A stretch of DNA of 64,000 nt from Terfezia claveryi (lineage: Eukaryota; Ascomycota; Pezizomycetes; Pezizales; Pezizaceae), in NCBI GenBank assembly GCA_015179025.1, contig WHUX01000129.1:1-64000 (forward strand). The letters run 5' to 3'. Under the pieces are notes generated by a model, which did not search any database, had not been told where the DNA came from, and worked only from the letters and a program-made list of their open reading frames with translations. This document shows positions 1 through 12,224 of the stretch, one piece after another (position 1 is the stretch's first letter; the number at the start of each line of letters is the position of its first letter). The translations under genes and the position numbers were made by a program.

Positions 1-65
1 TCCGCTACTCGCTTCGCTCCCCCTCCGGGTAACCGCTCTCGTTGCGGCTCACTCTGGGTGAATTC

Positions 66-101
66 GGTTATGTTTTTAGTGTGCCACACTGAAACATAGC
101 C
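66..101 (+). other. long hairpin in pseudo-LTR
   Basis: A near-perfect inverted repeat with a one-base loop: the arms pair over about 17 bp with one bulged T. The right-hand copy (3776-3811) has C where this copy has T in the left arm; as RNA this changes a G-C pair to G-U and the fold survives. Function is unknown; it may be a structure in the element RNA. Confidence 0.6.
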
Positions 102-400
102 GCTAGCAAGGGTATATTACTAGCGCTTACCCTGCATTAGCGCAATGCAGTCATCATGCATGCACATGCACGTCGGAGTCACACCCGTCGCACATGCGTC
201 ATGCATGCAGGTAAGATTAGCACACCGCCCCCAAATTAGTATTGCTGACTGCATGACGCATCATGTTTAATGAGTCACACCATTATGCATGAACGAGTCA
301 CACTTTTAATTTAGATTTTTAGAAGAGGGTGGTCAGCCCACCCACACCACGGAAATAATCACAATTACCGTGAGTCACACTAGAGGTAGGAAAAGGTATA

Positions 401-476
401 AGTATCAAGCACTGAAGAGTCAATCCAGACGAAACCAACAGTGACCCACAAGTCAAGTTGTCTGCTTCGTGATACT
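401..476 (+). ncRNA. type I hammerhead ribozyme, left pseudo-LTR
   Basis: All core elements are present in order. Stem I 5' strand is 401-411. The C-U-G-A-N-G-A box is 412-418 with A at the free position. Stem II is three pairs, 419-421 with 428-430, closed by a six-base loop. The GAAA box is 431-434. Stem III pairs 434-439 with 457-461 (C436 bulged) and 442-445 with 452-455. The cleavage triplet ends at C462 and stem I closes with 463-476, giving 11 pairs and a 3-base bulge (467-469) that could touch loop II. Hammerheads are known in Penelope-like pseudo-LTRs; predicted cleavage is after C462. Confidence 0.9.
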
Positions 477-637
477 CTTCAGGAATTCTAACAATTTTCT
501 TCCTCCCCCCCGACTTTCAAAGACGAATTCTTTTCGCACAAACGATCCATACCCACCACGAAACAACAATCTTCTCTTCGTGCCATCCGCTCCCCATCTC
601 CGTCGCCTTCGCCGCCTCCTCCTCCTCCTTCGTTCAG

Positions 638-1802
638 ATGAACCAATCTGTCCAACGAGCGAACCACTCTGCGCTCGCGACGTCGCTGAATGAGGTCATT
701 GACCTTATTCCGACGAGCTATCGCGAAAGTCTCCGTTCCTTTTGGTCCAACACTACAAATTAGCTCAGACCTATTACAGGTCTCGAGCTACTTTGAGAAA
801 GTTGGAGGAGCACAAATCACGAGGGACCTGGCCCTCTGAAATCCAGGGCATCCATGTGCCAAAAATCCAATTTTCTAAGGAATACTTGGAGGATTCCCGT
901 GAGGGAATGGACTTGGATGACGGGAATGATCTACTCGATCAAACCTCTACTGCGAAGGTATTCCTAGCAGGAGTCGAATCGAAGGTGTTGGCCTTCCGTA
1001 TGGAAATGCTCTCCCAAGCTATACAGCAAGGGAACAGGAAGTGACATTCCTCCATACTAGACTACGTCGCCCCGCGATCCAAAAAACCGTGATCAATATT
1101 ATTGATCAACGTTATGAAGAACTGGTAGCCCTTCATAACGACGGATCCAACTACCCCACTGGCAAGAATACGTCATTTCTTACCAACGAAAAAGGCCTGC
1201 TTTCTCAGGACATCTTCACTTATGCTACTCGAGTAGTAGATATTGCCGGAAGCAAGGCAATAGCAGAGCTGGAAACAGCTCTGAATAAGATGAAGTTGAA
1301 GGACGCTGCGAAAGACCCCCAACAGGGTCCAGCTATCACCCAAGATAGTCTGGCTGACACGGTTCGCAAAGCCGTCCAAGACGCTCTTCGAAAAGAGAAA
1401 GGTACGATCCCTCCGAAAGGGCTAAAGCGATCATTATCTAACTCAAATTGTGTCGATTATAGATTCGAAGAGAAAAGGCAACGGAAAGGGCAAAGCGCCA
1501 GCAAAGCTGGCGAAAAACACCTCCTCAAAAACTTCAAACGGGAAGAAGAGGAAGCGAGCCGAATCCAACGCCGCCACTTCAGCGACGAAAGTGAAGAAGA
1601 AAGACTCAGAAGGTATGTGGACCTGGTCCAACCCATCGTCTTATCCAGACCGTTTACTAAACATCCCTTTCAACCAAGCAGTGATGGAAATTCGTCAGCG
1701 TATGCCACTGGCATTGTTGGACTCGCTTAGATTTCGGCGAGGAGTACATCTGTTGGAAGGAGTGGAATTGCCACATGACGTGGCGAATTCTATTAGCAGG
1801 GT
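638..1802 (+). pseudogene. PLE N-terminal region, frameshifted
   Basis: An ATG at 638 opens a short frame (42 codons to the TAG near 764) whose reading passes to a second frame at about 745-1040, then to a third from about 1041, then back from about 1450. The pieces read as one protein: an N-terminal segment, a helical middle, and a strongly basic Lys/Arg-rich stretch near 1455-1600 like a nuclear localisation signal. At about 1797-1802 another one-base shift is needed to enter the reverse transcriptase, whose first recognisable motif (Ser-Arg-Gly then Phe-Arg-Phe) spans the shift. At least four indels break the gene. Identification rests on the downstream RT and on the pseudo-LTRs. Confidence 0.65.
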
Positions 1803-3569
1803 TTCCGCTTTATGTTTAGTACTGAAATAAATTTTTCTATTGTCTTACGCGATTACGAACATTTTTGCAATACCATTAGATGGAAATGTCATTTCAATGG
1901 TAAAGATAATAAAGCATATGACCACCGCTACTCTTTAGGTTCCGATACACCAGTATTAGCTCCAAAAGTGTCAGTACCTGTCGAAGTACAGTTGGCTGAG
2001 GGACATTCTCGATTATGTCGAATGATCGAAGAAGCACCTAAAACAACCGGCATCAATCTCCAAAGGATGAAAGATGCAGCAAAACTGCTAGAGTACTTGA
2101 AAAAACACGATTTATTCATAACAAGTACAGACAAGAATCTTGGTACTGCTGTAGTATCCCGAAGATGGTATATTATGCAATGCAATGACTACTTAGCCAA
2201 TGATAGATCGATAACCAAGATCAATGTTGATAAGTGTCACGAAGTTATGAAAAACTTGCAAACACACTTGGACCAGATTGTTCAGTCAGATACCTATTCC
2301 CTGACCGAACAAGAGGAAAATTTCCTACTGGCTAACGCTTGGAACGAAGATCTTCAGAAGCTGCCATGCTTTAGTGGACTTCCGAAAATCCATAAAAAAC
2401 TGACCAAGTTTAGACCAATCATTCCTTGCCACAGTTTCATGGGTGAAACTGCTGTGTCCATGTTGTGTAACCTCTTGGAAGATGAAGTCAAAACATCACC
2501 TACAATTCTACTTAATAGTAGAACGCTAGCCTAAGAACTGTTAAAGGTTAAAGTTCCGTTTGGTATGAAAGCTTTTATGCTTTCAGCGGATGTAGAAGCA
2601 TTCTACCCGAATGTCCCGCTTAATGCCATTCACGATGTGGTCGAAGCTGCTGCTTCTAAACATCACGGAGAGATCAAAGGCAAACTTGCCCGAGAACTCT
2701 GTTCAATTGTGAACAACTACCTTATGTTTCGGTATGGTAGTAATTTGTTCTTGCAAACGAATGGATTAGCAATGGGAGTCGCAAGCTCTCCACATATTGC
2801 TAATCTATACGCGGCTAAATATGAACAACATATGATCAAAGACCCTCAAGTACTTTTGTACAAAAGGTATATTGATAACATTTTTACTATAATCCTCACG
2901 CCAAACGAAAGTTTAGTGCTGGAATATGCTAAAGAGCGCCTGAATTTCCTAGGTCTTAAGCTCAAATGGGAAGTGGATAAATACCGTATGGTATTTTTGG
3001 ATCTAGAAGTTATGCACTCCCCATCTACAGGGAAGTTCGACTTCAGACCATACAGGAAACCACTAAACCATTTCGAACGAATCCCATTCTCTTCGGGGCA
3101 TCCAAAGTGGATGAAAAAAGGAACTTTCCTCGGAGAGATGAGTCGGCTCGCTGCCTTGTCGTCTAATGCAGACATATACAAGCAATCGGTTGAGGAACTA
3201 GCCTCTATTTACCTCAGCCGAGAGTACGCACTCGTTTGGTCAAAGAATGGATTACCCATAACTACAATACAAGATGGGAAAACCGGTACCGTATGGTCAA
3301 ACCAACGTGAGTGGATAACATCATGGTAGTTAAATCCGTTCTTAATCCAATATGGGATTTTATAGATGTACGAAATGTACAACAAGGAATTCAAGAAGTC
3401 TGGTAGGGAAGCCAAATCCCCTCCCAAACTTCTCGAAGCAACATTGATTATTAGTCGTAAAAAAACTATTAACTTTAGCGACTTGTGCCAAAGGTTCAAT
3501 GCTAAATTTCTTGAAACATTTCCAGATGATACCACCCTCGGAGAGTTATTCGAAAGTCTACATCTGTAA
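1803..3569 (+). pseudogene. PLE reverse transcriptase, no GIY-YIG domain seen
   Basis: Penelope-type reverse transcriptase in one reading frame with internal stops. Motifs in order: T-D-K-N-L-G near 2131, G-L-P-K-I-H and R-P-I-I near 2380-2420, L-S-A-D-V-E-A-F-Y-P near 2580, N-G-L-A-M-G-V-A near 2760, and the catalytic box R-Y-I-D-N near 2868, where the second Asp of the usual Y-x-D-D is Asn. An in-frame TAA at 2532 fits CAA to TAA and the TAG at 3327 fits TGG to TAG, both CpA-type transitions. A further TAG precedes a final basic segment (3366-3569). No GIY-YIG endonuclease motif is visible after the RT, as in endonuclease-lacking PLEs; loss by decay is also possible. Confidence 0.82.
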
Positions 3570-3709
3570 AAATAATATGGTGGTGTGTTCTAAAAATATA
3601 ACCTGTAAGTTCCCACTTCAGGATAAGTAAGTCAGAATACTAGTTTGGGCTATATGCTAATACCCAGGAAACGGGAAAATGAAGGCTTCACCCTCCGTTC
3701 CCCTCCACT

Positions 3710-4221
3710 TCCGCTACTCGCTTCGCTCGCCCCTCCGGGTAACCGCTCTCGTTGCGGCTCACTCTGGGTGAATTCGGTTATGTTTTCAGTGTGCCACACT
3801 GAAACATAGCCGCTAGCAAGGGTATATTACTAGCGCTTACCCTGCATTAGCGCAATGCAGTCATCATGCATGCACATGCACGTCGGAGTCACACCCGTCG
3901 CACATGCGTCATGCATGCAGGTAAGATTAGCACACTGCCCCCAAATTAGTATTGCTGACTGCATGACGCAGTCATGTTTAATGAGTCACACCATTATGTA
4001 TGAACGAGTCATACTTTTAATTTAGATTTTTAGAAGAGGGTGGTCAGCCCACCCACAGCATGGAAATAATCACAATTACCGTGGTCACATTAGAGGTAGG
4101 AAAAGGTATAAGTATCAAGCACTGAAGAGTCAATCCAGACGAAACCAACAGTGACCTACAAGTCAAGTTGTCTGCTTCGTGATACTCTTCAGGAATCCTA
4201 ACAATTTTCTTCCTCCCCCCC
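3710..4221 (+). repeat. PLE pseudo-LTR, right copy
   Basis: Direct repeat of 1-511 differing by a small number of substitutions and one-base indels. It ends abruptly in the C run at 4214-4221, after which decayed gypsy RNase H sequence begins on the other strand. The right edge of the PLE therefore interrupts that gypsy element. Confidence 0.87.
4111..4186 (+). ncRNA. type I hammerhead ribozyme, right pseudo-LTR
   Basis: Same fold as at 401-476: core box 4122-4128, GAAA box 4141-4144, predicted cleavage after C4172. The only difference across the 76 bases is C to T at 4157, in the terminal loop of stem III, so every paired and catalytic base is kept. The surrounding repeat has several other changes. 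Confidence 0.9.
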
Positions 4222-6407
4222 TAAACATCTATATAGGCTATCTGGCTTGCCCATTTTCGAACTAGATCTATAGTAAATATTGTAGATGAACTCTAATATG
4301 TGGAAGTATTAGGTAGCTAGATAGGAGTTAAGCTTTTGCTTTGTATTGAAATACTGTAACCTTTGATGGTCTATGTAGATATTCAATTGAATGCCTACTA
4401 CCCAATTTCGCTACTTTCAGAAACAATCTACGATTGTAAACAATTCTTTATTATTGATAGGCCAGTTGTATTAAGCTGCGGAAAGGGTTTTTGCATAGTA
4501 TTTGACGGGATAAAGCTGTTTTCCTTTATTGACAATATGGTATTAAGATAGAATACTATCAATAGCTTGATTACTAGCATCAGTCTCCATAATTGTCTTG
4601 AGCTGTTTGTCAAACTATATAAGGATAGTTGCAGTAAGGAATCAGTTTCAGAGGTCTTCAAAGGCTTGCTATTGTTTATATCCCCAACTGAAAGGAATAT
4701 CTTTTGTCAAGTTAATTAAGAGGTATACCTTAGTACTATAATTAGCAATAAATCGATAGTAGTAGTTAGTAAAGCCTAAGAATGCTTGTACTTCTTTCTT
4801 TTAGTAGAAATAGGCCATGGTGACATAGTTTCAAGCTTGTAGAGGTCCATTTAAACTTATTGACTATTGATAATATGGCTAAAGAATAAGGTCTCTCAGA
4901 CATAGAATTCAGACTTTGTAAGGTTAACTACTAGCCTATGCTGGATGCATTGCAGAAGAACTTTTTCTACTAGCTGTTGGTATTCTTCTTCCATTTCACT
5001 TCCATAGATAAGAATGTTGTCCAAGTACTAGATACATCCTTCCATATCCTTAAAGATCATATTCATTATCTCTTAAAAAGTAGCTAGAGTATTAGTCAGT
5101 CTAAATAGTATAATAGTATACTCAAATAGTCTCTTCTTTGTCTTAAATGCTATCTTCCACTCATTATATAGTGCAATTCTAATAAGATTATACCTGTTCT
5201 TGAGGTCTAATCATGTAAACTATTTACCTCCTCGAGTGCTATCAAGCAACTTAGAAATAAGAGGGAGTAGGTATTTGTTTGGTACTATAAGATAGATAAC
5301 AGCTCAGTAATCAACATATAGCCTTAAGGATCCATTTTACTTTCGAACAAATAGAATGAAAGTACCAGCAGATGAGTGTAAGTATTGGACTTTGATAGTA
5401 GGAAGATTTTCATTAAGGTACTTCTGGAGAGCTTCATCTTCCTCCCATGTGGTCTTGTAGATAGGCCCAATAGTATCTTTGCAATTGGGTCTTGAAGGGG
5501 ATTTCATGGTCCTATGGCTTGTGTTTAGGAAGTCTCACTGCCTGTTCTATAATAAAGCAATGTACATAATAGAAATATCATTCACTTACTCAATAATAAG
5601 TACAATCTTACTATCTTCTAGTGGCTCTTTAACTTCAAGAATAGAAATAGTAGGAATCTATCTAATAGAACAGAGAATAATCAAACTTGTAGAAACTTGT
5701 CTCAGGCACCTATCCTGAGTATCTACTTAAAATCTATTTTCTGTCAATCAAAATAATCCCAAAATAATATTCTTCTTCCCAATATCCAAAACTTTAGCAT
5801 CTATCTTGAACTTACCTAAAAAACGAGAAGAGAATCCAACATATTAAATCTCGTATTAACCATATATTTTCCTGCAAACTTCCAAGAACTATCTCTCTAT
5901 CTAACCTTAACTTCTTGTACTCTTTTCCAAATTCCTAACTTAATTGCCAATCTTTTCCCAACTACTGGAGCACTTGCTCCATAATCTACTACAGCTTTTA
6001 CTTCTTCTCTAGCAATGAGAATTCGAACTATTATGAGAGGAGAATGTCTAGGAGTATGTCTAATAGTTGGTGGTATACTCCTTACTCATTTTCCAACTAT
6101 TCTTCCTCAGAACCTAGTTTTATAATTCGAAGCTATCATTTGTCTGTTCGGGCTTTCTTGACAGTAGGTACTAGGGTCTGACTTGTAGTAGTAGTAGTAC
6201 CTTGAGTTTGTAGAAATATTGTTCAGTAGCATGCATTCCATGAAACTATTTATTAGACCTATGATCATCTCTTCCATACTTAATACAATATCCTTCTTTA
6301 AGTCTATTTTGATAGATTGTATCCAGAAGTTTTTCGAGGAGGTTAGACTGTTGAGTGGGTTTCTTTTTGAACTGAATGTACTCTTCAAAGGTACGCTTCT
6401 TAGGTGC
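4222..6407 (-). pseudogene. gypsy A: gag end, protease, RT, RNase H
   Basis: Heavily mutated Ty3/gypsy polyprotein read on the minus strand. From right to left: a gag zinc knuckle remnant (C-I-K-Y-G-R-D-D-H) near 6252-6290; a protease remnant (V-V-D-Y-G-A-S) near 5965-5990, with Tyr in place of the Ser/Thr of the D-S/T-G triad; RT with Y-L-D-N-I-L-I-Y near 5010-5032 (canonical Y-L-D-D) and A-F-L-G-F-T-N-Y-Y near 4755-4785; RNase H with M-E-T-D-A-S-N near 4555-4600, N-N-K-E-L near 4425-4440 and K-P-D-S-L-Y near 4225-4245. Many in-frame stops fit RIP. Integrase is missing because the PLE starts at 4221; it should lie left of the window. The gag body continues at 12787-14142 beyond gypsy B. Confidence 0.82.
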
Positions 6408-6969
6408 TGTATAGTGAGGGCTCTAGGGGACAAGGTGACTAAGAGGTACACTGTAGTAGTGGCAAGGGAGGATCACATACATAGGAGCACTACATGTATA
6501 ATCTGGGAAAAGGCTAGGGGTAAGACAAGGGCAAGGCTAGGGTAATACATATGTAGAAATACTACATATATGACCAGGGAAGGCTGGAATGAGGGACAAG
6601 GGCAAGAGCCAAGAGATATATAGAAGTAGTTGCCACATATGTTGAAAGGAGACAGCTGTTGCTGCAAAGTTGTTTACAGGAAAAGGGGGGTGTATAGAGA
6701 AGGTATACTAGTGCAAGGGAAGCAAGGTCCTGTATTGAGTATACAAGATATTAGATAGGGATCCAATGAGAGGGTAGAGAGAGCGCACTATATATACAGG
6801 CTTCCTTCCTAGCTAGCCAAGGCTACCAGAAGGATTAAAGTTTCCCAAGACCTCTTATCTTGGGAGTCGAGATAACAAAGATATCCAACAGGAAACAATA
6901 ACAATCATGAGATTCAGGCGGAATCCTACTTAACTATCAAAACTAGGCTAGGAGAGGAAGGTTATAACA
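6408..6969 (-). repeat. gypsy B LTR, left (3') copy
   Basis: 562 bp beginning TGTATAG and ending TTATAACA, matching 12225-12786 and, more distantly, the solo LTR at 51835-52456. Family ends reconstruct to TGTAAC...GTTACA-like inverted termini. Since genes between the copies are on the minus strand, this is the 3' LTR. A clear target duplication is not recoverable after decay. Confidence 0.85.
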
Positions 6970-8900
6970 CTATCTTACCTTTAGGTTCAGAGCCCCAGTA
7001 ACAAAAGGCAAGGCGAAAGGTAAGGCGAAAGGCAAGGCAAAATAATAAACAGATAAAACAGGCCAGTAAAACTAATAACCCATAACATAACCCCAATGCC
7101 GGAAGTACATACCAATAATAATCATGACAACAATGGCAATAATAATAGTGATAATAATAATAATTACAATTACAACCCTAATAACTAATTTCCAGAATGA
7201 CACGAACATCACTGAGTGGAGTGAGGGTTTTAGGGGTAATGCTAGTGGAATAGTATAACCAAGTCCTGTATGTTTTCTAGGTCCTCCACTGGTTGCTAGG
7301 TTGTCTCTTTGTCCTCCAGCCATTTGACCTTATACTGCAAACGCCCATACCTCTTCCGTGAGTCTAGTACCTTCTCAACCTCCCATTCCTCCTCACCTTT
7401 AATAACTACAGGAGGGGGTGGGTGGTCTTTCTGTTCTGGAAGAGAGTTCTCTACACTAGGCTTGATCTTGGAGATATAGACAACTGGGTGGTATTTGATG
7501 TCCTTGAGGAACCTCAGTTGATAGGTATGAGTGCCCACAGTATCCAACACCTCAAATGGACCTAAGAACTTATAGTCAAGTTTGTAAGATAGCTGTTCTA
7601 TGTAGAAGTGCCAGTTGGAGAGCTACACCTTGTCCCCTAGCTAGTATCTGAGGGTTAGCAACCATGATTCATTAGCATACTCAGCTTGTCTAGCTTATAC
7701 ATATCTCAGCTCAGCTTTTAGGGTACGGTGGAGTTTAGCAATATCAACTGTGAACTTCTTAGTTGGGGGGTGGGCTTTTTGCAAGGGCGCCAAGGCATCT
7801 ACAAACCAGGGGTGCCAACTATAGTTAACTAGGAAAGGCAAAGTTTTATAGGATTCTAAGAACTGGTTGTTTACAGCAAACTCGTAGGTAGCCAGCAATG
7901 AAACCTAGTTATCCTAAAGGTAATTGATGAAGGCCTGCAGATATTGCTCTATAATAGTATTCATCCTATCCGATTGGCTGTCTGTCTAGGGGTAATATAC
8001 TGTAGACAAATACACTTTAACCTCCAGTAGCTGGCAGGAGGCTCTCTAAAAGTCCGAGATGAATTGAAGGCTACAGTCAGACACAATAGATTTAGGAAGC
8101 CCATAATACTGGAACATGTTGTTAAGCTAGAGGTTGGCCAGCTCTTGAGCAGAACAAGTATCTCAATAAGGTACGACATGCCTCATCTTTATCAACCAGT
8201 CCACTACTATTAGGATGGCATTGAATCCCAAGTCTTTTGGCAATCCCATTACGAAATCCATGGTCAGGTGCAGCCACAGTTGATCAGGGATATCCAGGAG
8301 CTTCAGAGTGCCATATAGGGCATAGTAGATAGGCTTAGTATATTTGCACATATGGCAATTCTATATGTACTACTCTATATCCTTCCACTGGTTAATCCAG
8401 ATATACTCTCTAGATAGAAGCTCTAGTATTTTGGCCACTCTAGGGTGACCTGCCACCAAGGTATTGTAGTGCTCCTTGATTAGCCTCAGCCTTAACCCTC
8501 CTCCTTCTGATATATAGAGCGTTCACAGTAGATAGGAGGCCCTCTTAGATAGTACATATGGTCAGGGAGGTCTTAAAGTAGTAGCACTGGCTGGAATTTA
8601 CTATAGTGATAATTTCCTTGGCCAGGGGGTTATCCTTATCTACCTGTCTCACTAGTTGTCGAAGGTCAGCTCTCACTTCAGCCTCTCTATTAGCTTTAGC
8701 TTCAGCATTAGCCTTAGCTTTAGTATTAGTCTTAACTTCAGCATTAGCCTTAGCTTTAGCTTCCACATAAGCCTCCACATTAGCCTCAACTTTAGCAAGG
8801 ACATTGGCTACTAGATCGAGTTTTTGGACTTCAATACCACCTGATTTTGGTATTTTAGCCTTTCATCCCCCCTATTAGGGAGATCTCTGATCTCTTAGTC
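6970..8900 (-). pseudogene. gypsy B integrase and chromodomain
   Basis: Minus-strand end of the gypsy B polyprotein. 7296-7550 encodes the integrase C-terminal module and chromodomain (E-E-W-E-V-E-K-V-L-D-S-R, then Y-K-V-K-W). 7695-7898 matches the post-catalytic region (Y-E-F-A-V-N-N). 8163-8351 matches the start of the catalytic core (M-D-F-V-M-G-L-P, then I-L-I-V-V-D-W where V-D-R is usual). 8545-8800 carries an Ala-Lys-Asn-rich repeat before the zinc-finger region. Frames are interrupted by many TAG/TAA codons. 6970-7290 is a short A-rich leader to the LTR with no gene. Confidence 0.8.
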
Positions 8901-10150
<1,250 letters not shown>

Positions 10151-12224
10151 ATAGTATGGTCATACAGTCGATGTGGTGCAAGCTTCTCCACAGCCTTCTC
10201 TAAGAACAAGTTAATGAATTCGTGTATTTGTCTAGAACTATAAACTTCTATTCCTCCTTAGACCTCATTTTATTGATTTCTAGGTTTACCTCATATATAG
10301 AGAAGGTATGTGCCTTCAGCTTGTGCCTTCTAGTGAGGTAAGCAAAGGCCTCTGCTCTAATAAAGCTCACATTCAGAGGTTTTAGAGGTGACAAAATAGG
10401 GGGAACAGGGAAAACAGGTGGAATAGGTGGAACAGGTGAAACAGGGAAATAGTAGTATTGAATCGATGAGCGTGTACAGTATTTGGGTTGGGTAGATTAT
10501 CAGAGGTGGCAAGGCATATAGCCTAGTAATAGTAGCTTTCAGATTTCTACAGTATTTTTTGTAGTAGGAGCTATTGAACTATAAGTTATAAGAGCTGAAG
10601 TTGACCAATATAAAGTGCATTCTGAGCCGGATTTGAGGACAATTGGTATTTTAGCTAGTAACTAATATAGGTAGGTTTGCCTCGAATGATCCGACCTAGG
10701 CAGGTACGTATGCAATATTAGTGATATCTCCAGAAGAGATAGGTCAACTATCAATGACATCCAAATACAGGGGTTTTGAGCTTAGATATGGGTATAGAGA
10801 ATTTACTGATAAAGGCTTAGTCAATGAATACAATTCTTGAAGCTCTACAATCTATAAGTGCTGATGTATTGACTATTCTATCATTAATTTTAAGGGAGAT
10901 AGATACAACAAAATACTCGCTAAACAAGCAAGATTCATTAATAGTGGAAGAAACAGAAAATACAGACAAAGACAAATAGCCTGGAGCAGGTTCCTTACTA
11001 GTGTTAGTAACTAGGCAAGGGACAGGGCTTTTTCCGACTCATCAACCTTCTCGATTCAGGGTATAGAGTGTCGGCCGAGGAAATGGCATAGATGGCTACA
11101 GTGCGAGCTTTCCAGAGAGGACAGGCTGTAATAAAATAGTCCACCTTCCCATATATAATATACAGGCCTTTATTCCTACACCTGTCCCATTTCTCCTGTG
11201 TTAATCAAGGCCTTCCTAGGGATAAATCCATAGAGGGAGTACCTCCTGGCACTAGTAAGAAGTGTGCCAGCTTGTTGCTTATGGGGGATTGGGCTGGCTT
11301 AGTATTCAGCTGCTGATGCTGTTGTTAAGTTGGGCAGGTGGTCGGTTGGAAGACCAGTCGGTAGCATAACCTAACCATTTGTTGCTCTATCATAGAGGCC
11401 TGGTCGATCAACTCCTCGAGGGTATTAACTGCAGGGAAGGTAACTATGGCCTGTTAGAGCTCATCACTAAGCCCCTCCTGGAATTGCTCGAACTTAGCCT
11501 GGTTGTTCCACCTTACCTCTATGGCCAGCCTGGAGAACTCTACCACATACGTGGAAAACTTTAAGTTCTACTATCACAAGGCTTGGAGGGCTCAGCTAGC
11601 CATCTCCACTACATTATGATCTCTGAATACCCAATACAAGACAATAAACAAGGCTGAGACGTTGTCGAGCTTGATTTCTGTCTCGAGCACATAAGGCTGA
11701 ATTTGATTAGTAGCCTTAACCTCTAGCAGAGCAAATACATAGGCTAAGCCGGTGTTGTTCTGATGGAAACCTAGCCAAATCCCTGCTTAACTTCAAGTTC
11801 ACCACATTTTTCCAGGCTGGTAAACTAGCCCTATCCCCATTAAACTTGGGGGGGGGTGGGGATACTTTCCATTTTGGCAGTGGTGGTTGGCATAGGGATA
11901 ACTATGTTCGCCAGAGCATAGCTGAGGTTTTGTACCATAGTTCATTCGGTAGCTAGGGCAAGGTTCACATGGTTGAGAACAGTCTAGAGGACCCTAATCT
12001 CTTTATTAGTAGATCTTAGTTTTTGTTCAGCCACAGCCAGGCTGTTGCCGCGTTTGGCTCCGATGGCATCCTTGACCTCAAAGATGTCAATGATTTCTCG
12101 ATAGTAGGCATTCAACTCGTTTAAGCCTGAGGTTATGGGGGAGCTTCTTTAGGTTTGAAACTTGACAGTAGATAAAGGGGTTCCAGATATAACACTATAT
12201 CAGTTGGTTGAGAAGATCCAATAT
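10151..12224 (-). pseudogene. gypsy B gag and protease region
   Basis: Minus-strand gag read from about 12150 leftwards: a coiled N-terminal segment (L-N-E-L-N-A-Y-Y-R-E), a retrotransposon gag core near 11450-11760 (W-N-N-Q-A-K-F-E-Q-F then E-G-L-S-D-E-L), and a zinc-knuckle remnant near 11110-11165 with both first cysteines changed to Tyr, which fits G-to-A change. The protease should lie in 10400-10950, but no active-site triad can be read. A primer-binding site next to 12224 could not be assigned to a tRNA. Confidence 0.7.

Larger units (their letters stand above)
1..511 (+). repeat. PLE pseudo-LTR, left copy
   Basis: Nearly identical to 3710-4221, so the coding part of the Penelope-like element lies between two direct repeats of about 510 bp, the pseudo-LTR layout typical of such elements. 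The window begins inside or at the edge of this copy, so its true left end is not known. It contains a long hairpin (66-101), four GAGTCACAC motifs and a hammerhead ribozyme (401-476). After the run of C at 503-511 the two copies diverge, which sets the right boundary. Confidence 0.88.

Noticed and set aside
469..693. Pro/Arg/Leu-rich 74-codon frame at the end of the left pseudo-LTR
   Set aside because: Overlaps the hammerhead and a CCT-rich run; composition reflects the base repeat, and the ATG at 638 in another frame fits the PLE protein better.
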